A stretch of 64,000 nt of DNA from Cunninghamia lanceolata (lineage: Eukaryota > Streptophyta > Pinopsida > Cupressales > Cupressaceae), in NCBI GenBank assembly GCA_027924645.1, contig BSBN01000293.1, forward strand, positions 10,006,501 to 10,070,500, in the 5' to 3' direction. The notes below the pieces were generated by a model that ran no database searches, had not been told where the DNA came from, and saw only the letters and a program-made list of their open reading frames with translations. Below, one piece after another: positions 36,015 to 45,666 of the stretch (the stretch's first letter is position 1; every line of letters starts with the position of its first letter). The translations under genes and the position numbers were made by a program.

Positions 36015-37343
36015 ATGCCCAATGGATTGGTAACCTTGGAATCTATTTTTGGTATTGATGATCAGCTGAAGAAGAGAAAAATTGGCATGCAGATAAAAGC
36101 GGAACATTATGAGGAGCTAGAAAATTTTAAGGGTAAGCTTCTTAAAATTGGTAAAATCTATTCACCTGAGGATAGGAGAGCTTTTGTTACTCTTTGTCAA
36201 GAGTTTGAAGATGTGTTGTCTTGGGATTATTCAGACCTAAAAGGATTTGACCCTCATATCGCCCAACATACCATAGAGTTAGAACTAGGTACAAAACCTG
36301 TGAGGCAAAAACAAAGACCTCTAAACCCAAAGCTGGAGCCCCTGATGATTAAAGAATTGACTAAGTTGATCGAGGGAAAGATCATTTTCCCGATCAAGAA
36401 TACTTCTTGGGTCTCCAACCTTATTCCATTGAGAAAAAAGAATGGGGAGATTAGGTTGTGTGTTGACTTCAAAGACCTAAATAGAGCCTCCCTAAAAGAC
36501 CACTACTCGGTGCCCTCAATGGAGCAAATTCTGTAGGTAGTGGCCAGTTTTGAAAGATTCTCCTTGCTTGATGGATATTTTGGCTATAATCAAGTATTAG
36601 TCAAGGAGGAAGATCAATTTAAAATTGCTTTCACCACTAAATGGAGCACCATGGCCTACAAAAGGATGCCTTTTGGTCTTTCAAATGCTGGTTCTACTTT
36701 TCAGAGAGCTATGGACATGGGTTTTAGGGGTTTTCTATATAAATTGGTGTTGGTGTACCTTGACAACATCACTATTTTTTCTAAGAATGCAGCTGAGCAT
36801 TTATCCCACTTAAGGCAGGTATTTGAGAGATACAAAGAGTTTGGGATATCGCTCAATCCCAAGAAATGTATTTTTATTGTGCATGAAGGCAAGCTGCTAG
36901 GGCGCGTTGTGTCAAAGGAGGGCATTACCATTGACCCTAAAAGAGTAAAGGCTATTTTGGAGTTGCCTTTACCCAGCCATAAGAAGGGACTATAAAGTTT
37001 TATTGGAAGAATTAATTTTCCGCAAAGATTTATTCCCAATATTGCAAATCTATTGAAGCCTCTGACATCTATGTTGAAGAAGAGCACAATTTTCAGTTGG
37101 ACAACAGAGGCCAAACTTAGCTTTGAGTCCATAAAAGAAGCATTGTCAGCTACACCAACTCTAGTAAATCATGACTTCTCCAAAGATTTTATTTTATATG
37201 CTTACGGTGGTCTAGATACAATCTCTGTGATTGTGGTACAACAGCAAAGTGACAACTTTGAACAGCCAATCACTTTCTTTAGTAAGGGGTTGGAGGATAT
37301 GAGAAAAGGTATAGCTTCATTGAAATACATGTCCTTGCAGTGG
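36015..37343 (+). pseudogene. Tat-like reverse transcriptase and degenerate gypsy RNase H
   Basis: One uninterrupted frame apart from TAG at 36534 and TAA at 36993. RT motifs: [60 protein letters not shown]. The catalytic box reads YLDN (36756-36767) instead of YxDD, so the second Asp is lost. The RNase H that follows (FSWTTEAKLSFESIKEAL, FILYAYGGLDTISVIVVQQ) lacks the usual first Asp, in line with its degeneration in elements that carry the extra RNase H. A frameshift near 37322 separates it from the next segment. Confidence 0.9.
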
Positions 37344-38896
37344 TAAGGAGCCTCAAGAAGTTTCAGCATTTTGTTTCTAATAACAAGATACATTTGATGG
37401 TTGCTCACCCTAGCATAAAGGAGTTCCTGTTAAATAAAGATGTTAATGAGAAAAGGGCTGGTTGGATCACCAAAGTCATGAAATATGACATGGATATGAA
37501 GATAACCAAGCTTGTCAAAGGTAGAGGACTCAGTGAACAGCTCACTATCAGTTCTGAAAAAGAAGTAGAAAAAGAAGAAGAGGTGCTTCTGACCATTGCA
37601 GATGCTCCTTGGGATGATACAACAGTAGTGGGCACAAGTTGGGTTAATAACATGACTCAATTTTTGCAAACTAGTAAATGTCCAGCAGGTTTAGATAGAA
37701 CCAAGAGGAGGTACTTTAGACTGCAGTTTGCTCCATATGTTTTAATAAATGGCATCCTTTTCAAAAAAGATTTTAATGGTGTATTGTTAAGATGCATTGA
37801 TAATGATTAGACTAACAAGGTACTGCATGAGTTTCACAATGGAACAGCAGGGGGTCATTTTGCCCCAAAGACTACTACTTGGAAGATAATGAGAGCTAGA
37901 TACTACTGGCCTAGCTTATTCAAGGATGCCCATGCATGGGCTAGAAAATGAGTCAAATGTGCCATTTTTGTAGGCAAAGAAAGGCTACCATCTTTACCCC
38001 TACAACCAATTCAAGTAGAGAAGCCCTTCATGAGATGGGGCATTGATTTTGTAAGTCCCATTAACCCACCATCAAGTGCATGCCATAGGTGGATACTTAT
38101 AGCTATGGACTATTTGACAAGGTGAATTGAAGCAGTGGCTCTGAAGGAATCCAATGAAAATACTGCTTTGAATTTTTATCAAGATTTGATATCCAGATTT
38201 GGAGTGCCCAAGTCAATCATCTCAGACAATGCTTTAGCCTTTATTAGATTAAAGATAACTAACTAGGCTATTAAGAATGGGATCTATTTGAACACTTCAT
38301 CAAATTATTACCCACAAGGTAATGGTTTGGCTGAATCTACAAATAAGAATCTCATAAGGGTTATTAAAAGATCAATGGCAGACAACTAGAGGACATGGCA
38401 CACTAATATGAAGTATGCCTTATGGGTAGACAGAATAATTCCCAAGAGCTCTATTGGGAAATCCCCATATATGTTAGTTTATGGGAAAGAGGCAAGATTG
38501 CCTATATCTATGGAGCTGCCAGCACTTGATATCATGAATCAGCTGGAGATGTTTGAAGAAGAGGATCCCATGGCTGTCAGATATGCTCAGCTTATGGAGC
38601 TTGAAGAAATCAGAGATAGGGCTATGAAAACTATGGAGTATCATCAGCTTCAGACCAAAAGAAATTTTGATTAGAAGGCCACTCCCAGAATCTTTAGGGA
38701 GGGTGATATGGTGCTCAAATGGGATGAGTTGAAAAGTAGACCAGGAAAGCACTCCAAGTTTGACAACATGTGGAGTGGCCCATTTCTCATTATTGAATGC
38801 AAGGAGCACAATGCATTTTAGTTATCAAGCATGGATGGACAAAATTTGCCTATCCCAGTTAATGCGATACACCTAAAGAGGTGTTTTGAGGTATGA
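37340..38896 (+). pseudogene. Tat-like integrase
   Basis: A single frame from 37340 to a plausible natural stop at 38894 with no frameshift. It covers the RNase H tail and linker (VRSLKKFQHFV), the integrase N-terminal zinc region (GGHFAPK), the core with WGIDFVSPI (Asp), SIISDNALAF (Asp) and GNGLAEST (Glu), then YALWVDRI, SPYMLVYG and the C-terminal domain (GDMVLKWDELKSRPGKHSKF, WSGPFLI). The D-D-E triad is intact. Nonsense codons: TAG at 37808, 38264, 38387, 38672, 38819 and TGA at 37949, 38123. Confidence 0.92.
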
Positions 38897-39187
38897 GTGC
38901 CTTGTAAATTAATAGATTAGACATCATATTTTCAATAAGTGCTACTGCACAATAGTTTAGATCCTTTTCTTCCCTAAGTGTTGTCCAACACAGTTGGAGG
39001 GGTTGCCTTCAACATTTTGTCTTGGTTTGATCTTCCAGATGTTCTTCACTGCTAATATGCTGAGTTGCTAAGGTCAAGATTGTTTGTCAAGATATATTTT
39101 TAGTCTTTGTATGACTCCATATCCAATGGATGCAGGGCCACTGATCTAATTGATTAGTAGGCAAACATCCCATAGAGGTCGCCAAAT
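38897..39187 (+). other. Tat-like element 3' noncoding region
   Basis: Short region between the integrase stop and the 3' LTR, ending CATAGAGGTCGCCAAAT. The purine-rich GAGGTCG is a weak polypurine-tract candidate. Nothing else recognised. Confidence 0.4.
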
Positions 39188-42100
39188 TGTTGACCTATTT
39201 TTCCTCTGTCTAGAGCCAAATAGTTCACCTTGTATTTTCCTTGAAAATATTTTAGAAAATGCATGTACAAGGCATAAATTCTTCAATTAATCATGCTTTG
39301 CCTTGCCAAATTCCCCAAAATCTCACCTGCAGAGTCTTTGCATGAAACCTAGAAAAACCCAGAAATCCTTTAGCTTCAAGTATTTTCTATCGTTGGGATT
39401 TCTCAGTTTCATGCTTGTATTTCAATATGCAGTTTTTGAATGTACATTTGCATATACATTCGCTATTGTATGTTTGGAATATATATTCACAATATGCAAA
39501 GGCCTAAATGCAATCAGCAAACATGCAAGGTTGACATACAAGTGTTGATGTACATTGGTGGGCCAAAAAAGGCGTTAAGTCAGCCTTCAAAAAAAGTGAA
39601 AAGTGATTGTATGCATCTTTGTTTGTACATCAAGTTTGTATGTGCATTTGGGGAATCTGTCATAGATTCCTAGAATATTCTACACTTGTATATTGGGATA
39701 GAATGTATATTAGGTTTGTATGTTTGCACATACAATGGGTATATACAATGAAAAATACAAAGAGGCCAACATGCATTCACTATAGTGAAAGGGGTTTGTA
39801 TGTGCAAGATGCAAGTGAAATATACATTCGCCACATACAAAGGCAGAACATTCGAAGGCCAACGAATGTCAGAATAGTGGCTTGTATATGTGCTTTTGTA
39901 TGTTTGCACATACAAGTCAAAGATACAAGGCCAACATACAAAGGCCGATGTAAATTTGCAATGTACATCGGCAGAACATACAAAGGACTTTAGCCAAAGG
40001 TACAAAGAGATATGCATGTGCGATATAGTAAGGTACTTGTAATAGTGGCTTGTATATTTCGCTTTGTATGTTTGCATATACAAAGCCGATATACAAAGGC
40101 CAAACATATGAGGAGACACAAAGGGTGGGGTCCACCAAAGGTACATTTTGCGATTGTATGTTCAGACATACAAGCAAAGCATGCATCGGGCACATACAAA
40201 GAAATGCATACAAAAGCCTTTGTATATCGACAACATACAAGGTCATATACAAATCAGTTTGTATATGTGAGATACAAGAGGCCGACATATATTTGGTGGG
40301 GCCTGCAGACAGACAAAGCAGAATGCACATCGAGCACATGCAAAGTCAACATACAAGGGAAAGTGATTCAAAGTTGGGGCCCACCGCTTGTATATTTGTG
40401 ATTGTATGTTTGCACATACAATCAAATATGCAATCCTAATATACAAACCAGATCTGAAAGGAGCATACATCCCAGTTGATAAAGGGCAGAATTCTGCATT
40501 TTGTATGTATAATTTGCTTGTATGTTCGCATTGTATATGTGACATACATTGGTTATATACAAGAGGAACATGCATGGCTCAGACCCGATGGCAATTGCAA
40601 TATGCTTCATAATGGTTTTAGGTCCACAGCTTGCATGTATATGGCGTTTGTATATGCCGATATACAAAGAATGAAGATACAAGGCCTGGATTTCAATTTT
40701 CTCCCAATCTGATTGACAAAGTGGTTAGCGTCCGGCTTGCATATTATATGCATTGTATAGGCCAACATACAAAGAAGGTACATGCAAACCAAACCCGATG
40801 GTAATTTCAAGCTTGCTTCATAATATTTTGAGTTCCATATGGTTTGTATATTTGCGATTGTATGTTTGTGTATACAATGCGATATACAAGTGAAATATGC
40901 AAGGAGGAAGATACAGTTTTCTAGCGATGCTTCTCAGTTTCATCTCAGTGGTGAATTAAGTGGTGCCACATGGTAGGTGATACAAGGGCTGATTCAAAAG
41001 GTAAAGGCCCATGTTTGTATGCAGTTTCAAATGCATATACATAGGGTGATTTCAAAGGGCCGTTTAGGCACCAAAAGCAAAGGGATATACAAGGGATTTT
41101 CGACATGACCTTATACATCGGCGGCTCAACTAGAGGTCATCTCGATAGCCTGATACATATAGGTACTTTGTACATGCAAAGGCAGTTTCAGAGGCCAATT
41201 CAGATGCTGAATAATACACAGATGCAAAGCGATATATATAGGCAGTTGATATATACAGGCAGTTGATTGAAACTTTGACCACCTGTATCTCCTCCATTCT
41301 AGCAAATTTCCACATCCTGCAAAAGGCAAAGATGCATGTTTTTGTCCCCTCTTTCATTTGGCAGGCTTTTCAGGGGAATACTCACTTTTCAATTTCAGAT
41401 CTGGATTTGCATGTTTTGGGCGACTGGACATTTTAGTGAATATTTTGGGCAGATGTAGTTATTTGTTGCATTCATTACTGCAGGAGGCTGTTCAGCAGCT
41501 CACATTGATGACAAAAGATATCTCTCCACCGCCTTGTTTCAGATACTTTATATATTCATGGCTGAATATAGACATAGAAGTTGCTCACATTCAATGTTCA
41601 AATATCTTCCACTGATTCAGGGGTGTAGATCGATGATGCAACAACTTGCATTAAAGACTTAGAATATCTCCCACCTACCTAGTTCTAGATATTTCCACAC
41701 CATAATTTCTGCAAGTGGACATCCTTTTACAGAGATATTTTCCTGCTGTAGCTCTTTGAGCAAATTTTGTAACTGACTTAGGGCATTTTTTGGAATGCTA
41801 TATATATGCATTCAAGAGATGTAAATAGGGTTGGAAATTTTTTTGGCTTTCAAGATTTCTAATTCCAAACAGAGCTTTCTGCTACTGTAACTATGCCTTC
41901 CTACTGAATATATGCAAGTTATTTTACCTCTTTTGTTGATTTTCTATTTTAGTGTAAATCTGTATGTCATTATCTATGAACATCTTTGTTCTTCTCAATC
42001 ATTCTGCTTCTTACCTCTGCTAGAATTTATTTAAATCTGTGTATATCCACTTGTTGTATCTAGTTATGTTGTGCATCTTCTCAGTTCCATGAAAGTTTCT

Positions 42101-42347
42101 TTTAATCAGTCTGGTGCATCACCCTTACTTTCAGTTTTCCCTATTTTATCTTTCATTCAAAAGCATTCCTTCTCTCTTTTCCTCTAAAGATTTAGTAGCT
42201 TTAGGTGATATCAAGTCAAGGAAGCCAGCCTTCTCTAGAGATCTAATCTCATTTCACAAGGTCCCACAATTTGAGATCATTCCCATGTTACTCTAGATTA
42301 CTAAAGTTTCACAACTACAGCAAAGGGTGCAAATATGGGTGATAACA
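39188..42347 (+). repeat. 3' LTR of Tat-like element
   Basis: 3160 bp direct repeat of 29615-32761, starting TGTTGACC and ending GATAACA, with the same palindrome array. Scattered substitutions and small indels separate the copies. Confidence 0.95.
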
Positions 42348-43227
42348 ATCATATAAGTGAAATTGATCTTTGTAGAGATGTTAATCAAATTAAAAAAATA
42401 TATGAGAGGGATTTGAAAAGTTAAGTTATTTTGTATTGTAGGAGAAGAGTTGAATGTGAAAGGTCACATGATTTTTAATGACAAGATAGGTACTTGGATA
42501 GGGTGTGTTGTTGTGCAAAACAACATGAAATGGTGAAGATAATTTTATGATTCTCTTAAAAAGAAAATACAGATGAATGTGTAAACAAAATTGCAGTGAA
42601 AAAGACACATTTTTGTGAAATATTTTTGATGGAAGATCAGGTGATTTCAAGAATGAATTTTTTAGAGGATTGAAAAAAATGATGAGATATGCATCTATCA
42701 GAAAATGTAAAAGAGAGGAATGAGGGTATGCAATGGTGTAGATCAAATTGAGTTGCAATCATTTCTTGCACACAAGATTTTATATGTTTATCATGGTGAT
42801 TGTATTTTTCTAGTGAATCTTGTGGTCAGTGAGACCTTCATATGCCAATGAGGGTTATGGTCAGTGAGACCTCTGTATGTGCCAGTGAGGTATCTTGTAA
42901 AGCTAGTGAAGCTTCTTTGGTCAGTGAGACCTTCATGTAACCAGTGAGGTTTTGAATAAGTCAGTGAGGCAACTTTGAGTGGTTTTTCTATCTTGAGAGG
43001 GTTTTCCACTCCAAAAATTTATGTGTCATAATTTGTCTCTATGTGTGCATATTTGTGTTTTGCTTATAAGTTTTTGGTTCACATCTTTCACTATCAGTCT
43101 TGTGCATATGATCTCAACAAATCATTAATGTCTTCCTTTCTATTTGTCTTGTAAAGTTTGCAAAAATTGTAAGAATTTACACAACACTGATTCACCCCCC
43201 CTCTTAGTATTTTCATTAACTCCTACA
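42348..43227 (+). repeat. 5' LTR of gag-only element, second part
   Basis: Resumes after the nested element with ATCATATAAGTGAAATTGAT and aligns with about 47682-48529 of the 3' LTR. It ends CTCCTACA. Confidence 0.9.
42820..42975 (+). repeat. CAGTGAG microrepeat cluster in LTR
   Basis: About nine copies of CAGTGAGAC/CAGTGAGG and near variants, spaced 15-30 bp. The cluster is repeated in the other LTR at about 48150-48280. Confidence 0.7.
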
Positions 43228-43228
43228 A

Positions 43229-43241
43229 TAGGTATTAGAGA
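43229..43241 (+). other. Primer-binding site of gag-only element
   Basis: TAGGTATTAGAGA directly follows the 5' LTR end (CTACA at 43223-43227) and resembles the plant tRNA-iMet primer site TGGTATCAGAGC. Confidence 0.7.
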
Positions 43242-43296
43242 CTGGTTCCCTTTTTGAAGTCTAATAGGCTTGAGTAGGTCCTGGTAGTGGAGTAAA

Positions 43297-44514
43297 ATGG
43301 GTAAGAAGAATAGAATTAAGATCTCATATAGAGAAAAGAAAGATGCTGATCAAAAGATGGTAAAACAAGCCTTAGTTGTGCCCAGTAATGATTTGTTGCA
43401 TATGTCACCCTTGATAATTGATGCAAAGAATGGTCATGTAGTTGAGATTTTTGATAAAAAGGAAAAAATCATTGTGAATAAAGGAAAACAAGAATTTAAT
43501 GAAAGAAAATATGTCTTTTTTATTGAGACTAATGATGAAGATGAACAGGAGTTTAATGAAGATATTTGTGAGGTTGATGTTGAAAGTGAGCTTATATGTG
43601 CTTTGAGTGAACTCAAGAGATATAAAAAGGAGAACTAGAAATTAGAATTATAGCTGCAACAAGAAAGATACTTAAAAAACAAAGCTCTTATAGACCTTGA
43701 AGATGCTAGAAACTAGATTGTAGACTTAAAGAATTAAGCAGGTGAATCAGACAAATTAATTGTTAATTTGAAGACAGAGGTTGAGAAAGCTAAGAAGATA
43801 GCTGATGAAACAAAATCTGAGTTGGAGGCTAAAAAGGTTGAATGTCAAAAGATAGAAAAAGAAATAATTTCTTTAAGTAAATAACTTGAGGATGTTAGAA
43901 AGCAGTTGGAAAAGAATCTCAAATTTGATGAAAAGGGAGAATGCTCAAAAATAAGAGAGACTCCTAAAAGGAAGATTGATTTAAATTATCATACGGCTAC
44001 CCCTGAATACAAAATGTACAATCAAAGGAGAAAATTCAAAAGAAATGCCCCTACAAGACAAGCATATATGTACAGGTATAACTATTCATTTAATGGTTAT
44101 TGTTATACTTGTAATCATTTTGGACACAAAGCAATTGATTGCAGAAGGAATACTAATATTGTTTGTTACAAGTACAATAATGTTGGTCACACACAAAGAA
44201 ATTGCAAAATGAATAGAAGGTATGATCCTGCATGGAAGCATATCATAAATGTTCAACGAATGTCAAAAAGGTATTATCAATCATTTGATTATGATCACAA
44301 CATAATTTGTTATAATTTCAACACTCTTGGACACAAAGCACAGAGTTGCAGAATGTATGCTTCACCTAATTTGAAAAAGTTGAAAATAAAAGAAAGTATA
44401 AAGGTTTGGAGAAAGAAAGAACTTGTAAAAGTGTGGAAGCAAAAACAAAGTCATGAGAAGGCAAATCCTAAACTTGTGCATCTTGCACAAGTTACATCAT
44501 CAGTTGAATAATAG
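43297..44514 (+). pseudogene. Gag of the gag-only element: coiled coil plus three CCHC knuckles
   Basis: One frame of about 404 codons with no frameshift, starting MGKKNRIKISYREKK. A coiled-coil region (about 43610-43930; VEKAKKIADETKSELEAKK, LEDVRKQLEKNLK) is followed by a basic tail with three knuckles: CYTCNHFGHKAIDC (44101-44142, complete), CYKYNNVGHTQRNC (44164-44205) and CYNFNTLGHKAQSC (44308-44349). The second and third lack their second Cys. Five nonsense codons (43636, 43651, 43714 TAG; 43735, 43882 TAA) lie at coiled-coil positions that suit Gln. As the only protein of the element it would package element RNA for a partner's RT. Confidence 0.88.
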
Positions 44515-45666
44515 ATAGCATGAAGTTAGGGGAAGTTGTTCTTGATATATCAATTATCCCCAAGAAGTTACAGGAGGAGATTAGTTGATGTTTATCAATA
44601 TGATGATCTTGTTTTGTTTATCATGCTTGCCTGATAATGTTTGAAATAAAGTTTCTCAGTGTATGTTAGTAATATAGATGTTCATGATCAGTGACATGTT
44701 TTGTGGTTCATGATGCATAAAAATGTTGCAGGTTCACAAGGTGTTGACATTAATCATACAAGAGTTCACATGTTTCATATTCATGATGTATGTTCTTGTT
44801 CAAGAAATGTTGTTGCAAGAAGATTTTGATTTACTAATTTGAATGATAAAGTCAAGAGACATCAATTCTTGTTGATTGTAATAAGTTTCAGATATAGTTT
44901 TGAATATTTCTAATTTGACATGGTGTTGTAAAAGGTGTCATATCCAAGAACAGGAGGATGGTATTCATCAAGATAGCCTTCATTCTTTTTAGATAATATT
45001 TATTATCTTTAATGTCAAGAAGCAGTTGCAGGTTGATGCAGATTGTTTGTTCTTATCAAAAGTGGTCATCATGTCATCTTGTGTTGGGAACTGTGTGATG
45101 AGGAGTCTCTTCATGATTTTTGCCTGCAATATTGTTCATCAAAAGTATTGATGTGTTTATGATTTATTTGCATAGTGTTCAAGAAGATGGTATTTGGTTG
45201 CATAGATATATATCAGTCTTCATCTTCATAGTGGTATTGTAACAATAAGTGGTATTGTGCTTCAGGATGTAAACTTTCAGATGTATGTTTCATGATGTTA
45301 TTGTGTTTCTTTCAAGTTTGAAATGATGTTCAAGATGCAAATGTGTAAGAACGGAGCTTTCAAAGCTTTCAGGATAAGTTTACGACATCAAATTACCTTC
45401 AATCTTTTGAAAGGCAAGTGATATGAAAGATTTTGGTAAGTGGTACCTCATTTTTTTTGGTTGAAAGATAACCAGATAACAAGAGTTTATATCCTCAAAG
45501 TTCTCATAATACAATGTGATGGTAATTGTTATGATCAAGCTATAACATCTTTCAGTGGAGTTGTTCTCAGGGGGAGTTATTTTCAGTCTTTGTCATTAGA
45601 TGTCAAAAAGGGGGAGAAAGAAAAATTGCATCATGGAGTTTTTCCATCAATGACAAAGGGGGAGAT
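44515..45666 (+). other. Long 3' noncoding region of gag-only element
   Basis: About 1.15 kb without a supported gene. Purine tracts with GGGGGAG occur at about 45571, 45610 and 45659; the last lies next to the 3' LTR and is the likely polypurine tract. Confidence 0.6.

Larger units (their letters stand above)
29615..42347 (+). mobile_element. Tat-like Ty3/gypsy retrotransposon, 12.7 kb, nested
   Basis: Two ~3.15 kb LTRs (29615-32761, 39188-42347), both TGTTGACC…GATAACA, bound a 6.4-kb interior. Its order is gag, CCHC-like knuckle, protease, archaeal-type RNase H, RT, degenerate gypsy RNase H, integrase. Flanks are GTCAT (29610-29614) and ATCAT (42348-42352). The intact sister LTR carries the empty site GACAT at 47682-47686. 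The two-RNase-H arrangement is the Tat/Ogre hallmark. Most of the frame is free of indels, but it carries about two dozen nonsense codons. Confidence 0.93.

Noticed and set aside
43180..43215. C-rich run (CACCCCCCCTC) as a regulatory or structural element
   Set aside because: It lies at the LTR end in both copies and varies in length, so it looks like slippage in a short homopolymer.
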